A stretch of 25,804 nucleotides of DNA, from NCBI GenBank assembly GCA_017577565.1, contig PKRH01000037.1, positions 1 through 25,804 of the forward strand, in the 5' to 3' direction. This DNA is from Thermoanaerobacterales bacterium (GTDB lineage Bacteria; Actinomycetota; Acidimicrobiia; Acidimicrobiales; JACDCH01). Under the pieces are notes generated by a model. The model worked only from the letters and a program-made list of their open reading frames with translations. It had not been told where the DNA came from and did not search any database. How positions within the stretch are numbered: position 1 is the first letter of the stretch; every line of letters begins with the position of its first letter. Made by a program: the position numbers and the translations under genes. Shown one piece after another: positions 1 through 7,093 of this stretch.

Positions 1-97
1 CCATGCTCTCCCCTCTCCTCTTCCGCGGCGGCACAGGTGTTTTAAAAGCCCCCCCCTCCGCCCCCCCGCCCCCCTCCCCCCCCCCCCCCCCCCCCCG
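1..97. repeat. C-rich homopolymer tract at the left edge
   Basis: Positions 49-96 are almost all C, including an uninterrupted run of 21 C at 76-96. The run is followed outward (48-1) by a stretch with TTTTAAAA at 40-47 that is unlike the rest of the window. The tract lies inside the rho reading frame and keeps it open as poly-Gly. It could be a real Gly-rich linker, but a long poly-G on one strand at a sequence end is also a typical two-colour sequencing artefact. Confidence 0.8.
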
Positions 98-355
98 CCT
101 CGCCGCCGGCTCGCCCGCCGCCTGCTCGCCGCGCCCCGCGGTGCGGCGGGACCCGGTCCGCGACGACGAGGACCGCCCGCCGGACGCCTCGCCGGCGGGC
201 TCGACGCCGGTGAGCTCGAGGATGAGCTGGATGATCTCGGCCTTGCGGGCCCGCGACGGCGGCTTGGCGCCGAGGGCCTGGGCGATCGTGACGAGCTCCT
301 CGCGGTCCTTGCGCTCCAGGGCGGACCGTTCGAGGGCGCTGGGCTCCACGCTCAT
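1..355 (-). CDS. rho: Transcription termination factor Rho, N-terminal fragment
   Basis: This is the start of Rho, the ATP-dependent RNA helicase that ends transcription; the frame runs off the left edge. The start is ATG at 355-353, with a GAGGTGA ribosome site 9 bases upstream. The first ~55 residues form the Rho_N SAP-like fold (motifs REELVTIAQALG, then RARKAEIIQLILELTG), followed by the Ser/Arg/Gly-rich linker common in actinobacterial Rho. The position downstream of hom and thrC is the classic actinobacterial place for rho. From about 97 down to 1 the frame stays open but becomes a poly-glycine stretch, then uses TTT, AAA, ACA, CCT and AGA, codons that are rare elsewhere in this window. 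That last part may be artefactual. The helicase core is not present here. Confidence 0.85.
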   Translation of the reverse strand, partial: MSVEPSALERSALERKDREELVTIAQALGAKPPSRARKAEIIQLILELTGVEPAGEASGGRSSSSRTGSRRTAGRGEQAAGEPAARRGGGGGGEGGGGAEGGAFKTPVPPRKRRGESM

Positions 356-549
356 CGGTGGCTGTCACCTCACTGCTGACTGGGGGGAGGCCGGCTCGGT
401 GGCCGTGCGCCGGCAGAGGCCGTGTGGGGGTGACACCGGCGTGCGCGGAGCGTCCGACGCGGGAGTGGAACCGACGCCGCCTTCCGGAGGGATGGGGGGA
501 CTGCTGGACATGCTCCGACACATCGGAGACCCCCCTGAGAACGCCTCCG

Positions 550-555
550 ACTCTA
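550..555 (-). promoter_or_regulatory. Putative -10 element for rho
   Basis: On the minus strand the hexamer TAGAGT fits the actinobacterial TANNNT -10 consensus. It lies about 195 bases upstream of the rho ATG, between the apgM hairpin and rho, and would give rho a long leader. No good -35 is visible (TTTCGC-like at best). Assigned from sequence pattern only. Confidence 0.35.
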
Positions 556-575
556 GCGCGGCCCCGCGGGCGGCG

Positions 576-596
576 AAACACACCGCGACCGGTGTG
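576..596 (-). terminator. Hairpin after the ApgM-like gene
   Basis: Reading the minus strand, a perfect 7-bp stem (CACACCG / CGGTGTG) with a 4-base loop is followed by TTT, starting about 10 bases after the stop of the ApgM-like gene. The short T run makes it a weak intrinsic terminator. It would partly separate the threonine genes from rho. Confidence 0.45.
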
Positions 597-605
597 GGCC
601 GGGTC

Positions 606-1760
606 TCAGCGGGCCAGGAGGCGGCCCAGCATCTCGTGGCCGGGGACGGGCGTGCACCCCGCCGTCGCCGGTTCGCTGTACACCCCGCCGGGCCCGTCGA
701 CCTCGCTGTCGACGAGCAGGTAGGGCACGGGCCGGCTGGTGTGCGTGCGCAGCTCGACCGGCGTCGGGTGGTCGGGCAGCAGCAGGAGCCGCCAGGGACC
801 GAGGTCGTCGAGCCCCTCGACGAGGCCGGCGAGGATGCGCCGGTCCCACGCCTCCAGCGCCGCCACCTTGGCCTCGAGGTCGCCGGCGTGGCCCGCCTCG
901 TCGGTGGCCTCGACGTGGAGCAGGAAGACGTCGGCGCCGTCGGCCAGCGTGCGCAGGGCGGCGTCCCGCTTGCCCTCGTAGTCGGTGTCGTACCAGCCGG
1001 TCGCCCCCGGCACCTCGACGATCTCGAGGCCGGTGAGCACGCCGAGGCCGCGGATGAGGTCGACGGCCGTGACCAGCGCGCCCTCCCTGCCGGTGACCTC
1101 GCGGAACGGCGGCAGGTTCGGCCGGCGCCCCTGGCCCCACAGCCACACCTGGTTGGCGGCCAGCTTCGAGGGCCCGACGATGGCCCGGCTGGCGTCCATG
1201 AGCGCGATCAGCTCGGGGGCCGCCGGCCCCCGCGGCAGCACGGCGGGGTGGCCGGTGAGGTCGTGGGGCGGGAGGCAGTCCGCCTCGGCCCACCGCGCCG
1301 GCGCGACGACGATGTGGCGGTACTGCACGCCGGGGTGGAACTCGACCTCGCCCCCGGCGCCCCGCCCGAGCGCCTCGTCCAGCGCCCGGATGACCTCGGC
1401 CGCGTCCTCGGTGCTCGGGTGCCCCCCGGCGAAGTCGACCATCGTGCCGTCGTCGCCGACCTGCACGAGGTTGCAGCGGAACGCGACCTGGTCGTCCCGC
1501 AGCTGCAGGCCCAGGGCCGCGGCCTCGATGGGCGCCCGGCCGGTGTGGTGGCGGGCCGGGTCGTAGCCGAGGATCGACATGTTGCCGACGTCGCTCCCGG
1601 GCGGCATCCCCGGGGGGATGACCGCGGCGCGGCCGACCTCGCCCCGCGCCGCCAGACGGGCCAGCGTCGGCATCGACGCGGCCTCCAGCGGCGTCCGCCC
1701 GCCCAGCGCGTCGAGCGGCTCGTCCGCGCAGCCGTCCGGGACGCAGATCACGTACTTCAC
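606..1760 (-). CDS. ApgM-type phosphoglycerate-mutase-like protein, possible homoserine kinase replacement
   Basis: A 384-residue member of the alkaline-phosphatase superfamily, archaeal-type cofactor-independent phosphoglycerate mutase branch (COG3635). Visible motifs are VPDGCAD at residues 7-13 (metal-binding Asp), GSDVGNMSILGYDP at 55-68 with the expected phospho-acceptor Ser56, HVEATDEAGHAGD (metal ligands) and LLPDHPTP near the C-terminus. GTG at 1760 is chosen because homologues begin close to the KYVICVPDG strand; an ATG at 1799 would add 13 residues. It lies 66 bases after thrC and before rho, exactly where actinobacteria carry thrB. Relatives in threonine clusters have been proposed to be functional analogues of homoserine kinase, so the role may be homoserine phosphorylation rather than glycolysis. 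The family is certain; the substrate is not. Confidence 0.85.
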   Translation of the reverse strand: MKYVICVPDGCADEPLDALGGRTPLEAASMPTLARLAARGEVGRAAVIPPGMPPGSDVGNMSILGYDPARHHTGRAPIEAAALGLQLRDDQVAFRCNLVQVGDDGTMVDFAGGHPSTEDAAEVIRALDEALGRGAGGEVEFHPGVQYRHIVVAPARWAEADCLPPHDLTGHPAVLPRGPAAPELIALMDASRAIVGPSKLAANQVWLWGQGRRPNLPPFREVTGREGALVTAVDLIRGLGVLTGLEIVEVPGATGWYDTDYEGKRDAALRTLADGADVFLLHVEATDEAGHAGDLEAKVAALEAWDRRILAGLVEGLDDLGPWRLLLLPDHPTPVELRTHTSRPVPYLLVDSEVDGPGGVYSEPATAGCTPVPGHEMLGRLLAR

Positions 1761-1826
1761 GGCCCACAGTCTCGCAGGTCGCCGGGCCGTCCCCGCCATC
1801 CGCGGGCGCCGAGGTGGCGCGCCGGC

Positions 1827-3194
1827 TCAGCGGGCCGCGCAGGCGAGGACGTGGGCCCGGACCGCGTCGAGGTCGGCCGGCAGCACCTCGTAGCGCTCCG
1901 GCCGGTCGTGCAGGTCGGCCAGGTGGTCCGGCAGCGCTGGGCGCACGCCGGTGGCCCGCTCGACGGCGTCGGGGAACTTGGCCGGGTGGGCGGTCGCCAT
2001 GCACACGAGCGGCAGGTCGTCGCGCCCGCCGTCGGACCGGCAGGCCCGGGCGGCGCCGATGCCCACCGCCGTGTGGGGATCGGCCAGGTAGCCGGTGCGC
2101 CGGTAGAGGTCGGCGATGACCTCGAGCGTCGCGTCGTCGTCGAGGCTGGCGGCCACGAAGGCCGGGTCGACGGGCGCCTCGACCGAGCCGACGGCCCGGA
2201 ACCGCTCCATGAGCTCGGCGGTCGCCCGGGGGTCGCGGCCGAGCAGCTCGAACAGCAGCCGCTCGTGGTTGGACGACACCTGGATGTCCATGCTCGGGCT
2301 GAGCGTGGGCACGACCTCGGACCGCACGAGCTCGCCGGTGCGGGCCCACCGGGTGAGGATGTCGTTGCGGTTGGACCCGATGACCAGGCGCTCGATCGGG
2401 GCGCCGCTGCGGCGGGCGATCCAGCCGGCGAGGATGTTGCCGAAGTTGCCGGTGGGGACGGCGACCTCGCAGGGGCCGGCGGCCGCGGCGGCCAGCACGT
2501 AGTAGACGACCTGGGCCGCCACCCGGGCCCAGTTGATCGAGTTCATGGCCGACAGGCCGACCCGCCGGCGCAGGTCCTCGTCGGCGAACAGCGCCTTCAG
2601 CAGGTCCTGGCAGTCGTCGAAGGTGCCCTCGATCGCCACGTTGTGCACGTTGGGCGCGTCGACGGTCGTCATCTGCCGGCGCTGCACCTCGGACACCCGC
2701 CCGGCCGGGTGGAGCACGACGACGTCCAGGTTGGGCCGCCCGACGCAGGCGGCGATGGCGGCCGAGCCGGTGTCGCCCGAGGTGGCCACGACGATGGTCG
2801 CCCGCTCGCCCCGCCGGGCCAGCTCGTGGTCGAACAGCCGGCCGACGAGCTGCAGGGCCACGTCCTTGAAGGCGAGCGTCGGCCCGTGGAACAGCTCGAC
2901 GACGCACAGGCCGGGCTCGATCTCCACCAGCGGGCAGACGTCGGGGTGGTCGAAGGTGGCGTAGGCCTCCTCGACCAGGCGGGCCAGCGCCGGCCGGTCG
3001 AGCGCCGAGCCCTCGACGTAGGGCCACAGCACCTCGGTGGCCAGCTCCGCGTAGGGGCGGGGCTCGTCCCACCCCTCCGGCAGCGCCGGCCACGCCTCGG
3101 GGACGTAGAGGCCGCCGTCGGCGGCCAGGCCGACCAGCAGGACGTCGGTGAAGTCGAGCGCCGGCGCCCGGCCGCGGGTCGAGACGTACCGCAC
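1827..3194 (-). CDS. thrC: Threonine synthase (PLP-dependent, long form)
   Basis: Converts O-phosphohomoserine to threonine and phosphate with pyridoxal phosphate. The 455-residue product begins RYVSTRGRAPALDF followed by VLLVGLAADGGLYVP, the N-terminal signature of the long E. coli/yeast-type ThrC. HGPTLAFKDVALQ contains the PLP lysine (Lys110), and VVATSGDTGSAAIAA and VPTGNFGNILAG bind the cofactor phosphate. The start is GTG at 3194, only 7 bases after the hom stop, so the two genes are co-transcribed and probably translationally coupled. Actinobacterial model species use a shorter (~360 aa) ThrC, so the long type hints at a deep or separate lineage. Confidence 0.95.
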   Translation of the reverse strand: MRYVSTRGRAPALDFTDVLLVGLAADGGLYVPEAWPALPEGWDEPRPYAELATEVLWPYVEGSALDRPALARLVEEAYATFDHPDVCPLVEIEPGLCVVELFHGPTLAFKDVALQLVGRLFDHELARRGERATIVVATSGDTGSAAIAACVGRPNLDVVVLHPAGRVSEVQRRQMTTVDAPNVHNVAIEGTFDDCQDLLKALFADEDLRRRVGLSAMNSINWARVAAQVVYYVLAAAAAGPCEVAVPTGNFGNILAGWIARRSGAPIERLVIGSNRNDILTRWARTGELVRSEVVPTLSPSMDIQVSSNHERLLFELLGRDPRATAELMERFRAVGSVEAPVDPAFVAASLDDDATLEVIADLYRRTGYLADPHTAVGIGAARACRSDGGRDDLPLVCMATAHPAKFPDAVERATGVRPALPDHLADLHDRPERYEVLPADLDAVRAHVLACAAR

Positions 3195-3201
3195 GACCGC
3201 C

Positions 3202-4503
3202 CTACCCGCCGATGACCCGCAGCACCGAGGTGATGCGGTCGACCGCGTCGAGCTGGTGCAGGTCGCGCAGCGTCGCCTGGACCGCCGCCTCGCGGGCGAC
3301 GTGGGTGATGAACACCAGCCGGGCCTCGGCGCCGAGGCCCTCCTGCTCCATCGAGCGGATCGACACCTCGTGGGCGCCGAACACACCCGCCACCGCCGCC
3401 AGCACACCGGGGCGGTCGAAGACGTCCATGTTGATGTAGTAGGCGGACTCGACCTCGTCGATGGGCCGGATGCGGGCCTTGCCCAGCGTCCCGACGGTGG
3501 CGTGGCTGCCCCGGGTGCGGTTGAGCGCGGCGTCGATGACGTCGCCGAGCACGGCGCTGGCGGTGGGCGAGCCGCCGGCGCCCCGGCCGTAGAACATCAG
3601 GTCGCCGACCGCGGCGCCCTCGACGAAGATGGCGTTGAAGCTGTCCCGCACCGAGGCCAGCGGGTGGTCGGCCGGGACCATCGCCGGGTGGACCCGCACC
3701 GCGACCTCGCCCGCCTCGCCCGCCGGCCCCTCGACCTGCTCGGCGATGGCCAGCAGCTTGATGACGTAGCCCATCTTGCGGGCGTAGGCGATGTCGGCGG
3801 TGGTGATGCCGGAGATGCCCTCGTCGTGCACGTCGCCGGCGACGACCCGCACGCCGAAGGCGATCGAGGCGATGATCGCCGCCTTGGCCGCGGCGTCGTG
3901 GCCCTCGACGTCCGCGGTGGGGTCGCGCTCCGCGTAGCCGAGCTTCTGGGCCTCGGCGAGGGCGTCGGCGTAGGAGACGCCCTCCTCGGTCATCCGGGTG
4001 AGGATGTAGTTGGTCGTGCCGTTGACGATCCCCATGATCCGGTCGATGCGCTCGCCGGCCAGCGACTCGCGCAGCGGCCGGATGAAGGGGATGCCGCCGC
4101 CCACGGCGGCCTCGAACAGCAGGTCGACGCCGGCCTCCTCGGCGGCGGCGAACAGCTCGGCGCCGGCGACGGCCAGCAGCTCCTTGTTGCCGGTGACGAC
4201 CGGCTTGCCGGCCTTCAGCGCGGCCAGCACCAGCTCGCGGGCCGGCTCGACCCCGCCGATGAGCTCGACGACGAGGTCGACGTCGGGATCGACCACGACG
4301 CCCGGGGCGTCCAGCGTGAGCACGCCGTCGGGCACCTCGACGGGCCGTTCCTTGGCGAGGCTGCGCACCGCGACCCGGCCGATCTCGAGGCGCAGGCCGG
4401 TGCGGGCTGCGATGGCGTCGCTGCGGGTACGGACGAGGTCGACGAAGGCGGAGCCGACGTTGCCGCACCCGAGCAGGCCGATCCGGACGCGTTCGGGGGT
4501 CAC
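3202..4503 (-). CDS. hom: Homoserine dehydrogenase with ACT domain
   Basis: NAD(P)-dependent reduction of aspartate semialdehyde to homoserine, the branch point to threonine and methionine. The 433-residue product has an N-terminal Rossmann motif GLLGCGNVG (residues 9-17), VVTGNKELLA, the signature EAAVGGGIPFIRPL, NGTTNYIL, and GYAERDPTADVEGHDAAAK with the catalytic Asp/Lys region. A C-terminal ACT domain (from about YYINMDVFDRPGVLAAVAGVFG) is the usual site for threonine feedback. The chosen start is GTG at 4503, in front of PERVRIGLLG. There is no ribosome site, but a TAGCAT -10 lies 8 bases upstream, fitting a leaderless message. It is followed closely by thrC. Confidence 0.95.
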   Translation of the reverse strand: MTPERVRIGLLGCGNVGSAFVDLVRTRSDAIAARTGLRLEIGRVAVRSLAKERPVEVPDGVLTLDAPGVVVDPDVDLVVELIGGVEPARELVLAALKAGKPVVTGNKELLAVAGAELFAAAEEAGVDLLFEAAVGGGIPFIRPLRESLAGERIDRIMGIVNGTTNYILTRMTEEGVSYADALAEAQKLGYAERDPTADVEGHDAAAKAAIIASIAFGVRVVAGDVHDEGISGITTADIAYARKMGYVIKLLAIAEQVEGPAGEAGEVAVRVHPAMVPADHPLASVRDSFNAIFVEGAAVGDLMFYGRGAGGSPTASAVLGDVIDAALNRTRGSHATVGTLGKARIRPIDEVESAYYINMDVFDRPGVLAAVAGVFGAHEVSIRSMEQEGLGAEARLVFITHVAREAAVQATLRDLHQLDAVDRITSVLRVIGG

Positions 4504-4511
4504 GACAGGCC

Positions 4512-4517
4512 ATGCTA
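4512..4517 (-). promoter_or_regulatory. -10 element predicting a leaderless hom transcript
   Basis: The minus-strand hexamer TAGCAT matches TANNNT and ends 8 bases before the hom GTG. Transcription would begin at or within two bases of the start codon. This accounts for the missing Shine-Dalgarno sequence; leaderless genes of this layout are common in actinobacteria. Confidence 0.5.
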
Positions 4518-4602
4518 CGGCCGCCACGGAAAGCCGACGAAGACGACGGAGACGGAGATCCGAGAGACGCATGGCCCCTCGAGCAACCGAGACGAGCGCC
4601 CG

Positions 4603-5727
4603 ATGACCGCCCTCACGCTGGAGGTGGTCGAGGACGAGGACGGGCTGGCCGCGCTGCGGCCCGCCTGGGACGAGCTGGCCGCCGCGGACCCGAACCCCAA
4701 CGTCTTCCTCACCTGGCCCTGGATGCACACGTGGTGGCGGCACTTCGGCGCCGGCCGCCCGGACCACCGGCTGCACGTCGCCGTCGTGCGCGACGGCCGC
4801 CGGGTCGTGGCCATCGCCCCGCTGTACGTGAGCCGGGTCGGCGTCGGCCCGCTGCGGGCCACCGTCGTCCGGCGGATCGCCCACGACGCCGGCGACTACG
4901 GCGGCGCGCTGCTCGCCCCCGACGCCGACGCCGCGGTCGGCGTCCTGGTCGACCACCTGGGCGCGCTGCTCCACGGCGGCGCCACGGTCGTCGTGCTGTC
5001 GCGGCTGCCCGGCGACGCCCGCTGCACCACCCTGCTGGGCGAGGAGCTGGTGCGCCGGGCGGCGACGATCGAGCCGGTCGTCACCGAGCTGGGCGGCACC
5101 TGCCTGTACGTCGACGTGCGCGGCGGCTACCCCCTGGCGAAGAAGGCGAAGAAGCACAAGATCCGCCAGCGGCTGCGCCGGCTGGAGGAGCAGCACGGCG
5201 AGGTCGCCTTCGTCCGCCACACCGGCCCGACGCTCGAGGAGGGCATCCGGCGCTTCGTGGCGCTGCACGACCGGCGGTGGGCCGAGCTCGACGAGCCGAT
5301 GCAGGGCCTCATGGCCGACGACGCCGGGCGGGCCTTCCTGCTCGACGCGCTCCGGGCGCTCGACGCCACCGGCCGGCTCGTGCTGCTGTCGCTGGAGGCG
5401 GGAGGCGAGCCGGTGGCGGTCGAGCTCGACCTCGTCCAGGGGCGGCGCCAGTTCCTGTTCAAGGGCGCGTTCGACCCGCGCTTCGCCGCCTACAGCCCCG
5501 GGCAGCTCCTGCACCACAAGGTGTTCGAGGACGGGCTGGCGGCCGGCATCGAGGTGTTCGACTTCTGCCGGGGCGACGCCCAGTACAAGCGGCGGTGGGC
5601 CGACCAGGAGCGCCGCCTGTCGACGGTCGTGCTCAGCCGGCCCGGGCCGCGGGGCGCCCTGGCCCGCCAGCGCTACCGGCTGGCGCTGGCGGCCGAGCGC
5701 CGGTGGCGGCGCCGCGGCCGCGACTGA
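4603..5727 (+). CDS. GNAT-fold acetyltransferase (Acetyltransf_6 / BioF2-like family)
   Basis: A 374-residue protein of the GNAT superfamily resembling PF13480 ('CelD/BioF2-like') proteins. It has NVFLTWPWMHTWWRHF near the N-terminus, the charged segment AKKAKKHKIRQRLRRLEE, and the conserved C-terminal part in which GEPVAVELDLVQGRRQFLFKGAFDPRFAAYSPGQ is followed by EVFDFCRGDAQYKRRWA. Such proteins transfer acyl groups to sugars or amino acids in cell-surface or polysaccharide pathways; the substrate cannot be read from the sequence. It is transcribed opposite to its neighbours, diverging from hom across 99 bases and ending 6 bases from the lysA stop. It therefore interrupts an otherwise conserved lysA-hom gene order. 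ATG at 4603 is chosen because no upstream in-frame ATG or GTG fits the homology start. Confidence 0.85.
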   Translation: MTALTLEVVEDEDGLAALRPAWDELAAADPNPNVFLTWPWMHTWWRHFGAGRPDHRLHVAVVRDGRRVVAIAPLYVSRVGVGPLRATVVRRIAHDAGDYGGALLAPDADAAVGVLVDHLGALLHGGATVVVLSRLPGDARCTTLLGEELVRRAATIEPVVTELGGTCLYVDVRGGYPLAKKAKKHKIRQRLRRLEEQHGEVAFVRHTGPTLEEGIRRFVALHDRRWAELDEPMQGLMADDAGRAFLLDALRALDATGRLVLLSLEAGGEPVAVELDLVQGRRQFLFKGAFDPRFAAYSPGQLLHHKVFEDGLAAGIEVFDFCRGDAQYKRRWADQERRLSTVVLSRPGPRGALARQRYRLALAAERRWRRRGRD

Positions 5728-5733
5728 GCGGGA

Positions 5734-7074
5734 TCAGGGGTCGACGTCGAGCCGCAGCAGGTCGTCGAGGGTCTCGCGCCGCACGACCAGGCGGGCGTCG
5801 CCCTCCCGCACGAACACCACCGCCGGGCGCGGGACCTTGTTGTAGTTCGAGCCCATCGAGTGGCCGTAGGCGCCGGTGACCGGCGTGGCCAGCACGTCGC
5901 CCACCCGCAGGTCGGCGGGCACGTGCGCGTCCCGCACCAGCAGGTCGCCCGACTCGCAGTGCTTGCCCACGACCGTGACGACCCGGGGCCGGGGCGCCTC
6001 GACCGCCCGGGGCAGGAAGGCCTCGTAGCCGCTGCCGTAGAGCACCGGCCGGGGGTTGTCGCTCATGCCGCCGTCGACGGCCACGTAGGTGCGCACGCCG
6101 GGGATGTCCTTGATCGTCCCCACCGTGTAGAGCGTGACGGCCGCCTGCGCGGCGATGGCCCGGCCGGGCTCGGCGGTCACCCGGCTGCGGATGCCCGCCT
6201 CCCGGCAGGCGTCGTGCACGACCCGCCCCCACTCGCTGATGGTCGGCGCCTCCTCCCCCACGACGTAGGGGACGCCGAGCCCGCCACCGATCGACAGCTC
6301 GGGGAGGTCGAGGTCGCGCACCCACGGCGCGACGACCGCGATCGCCTGGCGGAAGAAGTCGGCGACGAAGATCTGGCTGCCGATGTGCAGGTGGACCCCG
6401 ACGAGCTCGGCCGCGGACGAGGACGCCACCCGCTCGACGGCCCGGTCGAGGTCGCCGGAGGCGACGCCGAAGCCGAACTTCGAGTCGATCTGCCCGGTCT
6501 GGACGAACTCGTGGGTGTGGGCCTCGACGCCGGGCGTGGCCCGCAGCAGCACGCGGGGCGTGCGCCCGTCCTCCTCGTGCAGGCGCTCCAGCCGGTCGAG
6601 CTCGTCGAAGCTGTCGACGACGATCCGGCCGACCCCGGCCTCGCGGGCCCGGGCCAGCTCGGCGTCGCTCTTGTTGTTGCCGTGCAGCACCAGGCGCTCG
6701 GCGGGGACGCCGGCGGCGAGGGCGACGTGCAGCTCGCCGCCCGTGGCCACGTCGAGGTGCAGGCCCTCCTCGTGCACCAGCTTGGCCATGGCCAGGCAGA
6801 GGAACGCCTTGCCGGCGTAGCTGACCCCGTCGCCGAAGGTGGCCAGGGCCTCGCGGCAGCGGGCCCGCAGGTGCTCCTCGTCGTAGACGAACAGCGGCGT
6901 GCCGAACTCGCGCACGAGGTCGGCCGTCGAGCAGCCGCCGATGGCCAGCCAGCCGTCGTCGCCGACCGTGGCGCTGTCGGGCAGCAGGTGGGCCGGCACC
7001 GGGCCGGCCCGGGCCTCGTCGCGGAGGGCGCCGGGGTCGACGGCGCGGTCGAGCTCCGCGGGGTCGGGGATCAC
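5734..7074 (-). CDS. lysA: Diaminopimelate decarboxylase
   Basis: The last step of lysine synthesis: PLP-dependent decarboxylation of meso-diaminopimelate. The 446-residue product shows VSYAGKAFLCLAMAKLV with the PLP lysine (Lys89), HLHIGSQI, the phosphate-binding GGGLGVPY, EPGRAIAAQAAV, the substrate-binding HCESGDLLV (Cys from the partner subunit) and GAYGHSMGSNYN. This is the full set for a fold-type III decarboxylase. GTG at 7074 follows a GGGGG ribosome site by about 6 bases and begins 19 bases after the argS stop, so argS and lysA form one transcript. It ends convergently with the acetyltransferase gene. Confidence 0.95.
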   Translation of the reverse strand: MIPDPAELDRAVDPGALRDEARAGPVPAHLLPDSATVGDDGWLAIGGCSTADLVREFGTPLFVYDEEHLRARCREALATFGDGVSYAGKAFLCLAMAKLVHEEGLHLDVATGGELHVALAAGVPAERLVLHGNNKSDAELARAREAGVGRIVVDSFDELDRLERLHEEDGRTPRVLLRATPGVEAHTHEFVQTGQIDSKFGFGVASGDLDRAVERVASSSAAELVGVHLHIGSQIFVADFFRQAIAVVAPWVRDLDLPELSIGGGLGVPYVVGEEAPTISEWGRVVHDACREAGIRSRVTAEPGRAIAAQAAVTLYTVGTIKDIPGVRTYVAVDGGMSDNPRPVLYGSGYEAFLPRAVEAPRPRVVTVVGKHCESGDLLVRDAHVPADLRVGDVLATPVTGAYGHSMGSNYNKVPRPAVVFVREGDARLVVRRETLDDLLRLDVDP

Positions 7075-7093
7075 CTCGGCCCCCGGCGGGCGG

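Noticed and set aside
3..3215. A 1,070-codon open frame on the plus strand opposite thrC and the ApgM-like gene
   Set aside because: It is a composition effect of very GC-rich coding DNA. The translation is rich in Arg/Pro/Gly/His without motifs, while the opposite strand encodes recognisable enzymes. Many other long antisense frames (for example 5860-7275, 8406-11159, 13311-15446, 15597-18413) were dropped for the same reason.
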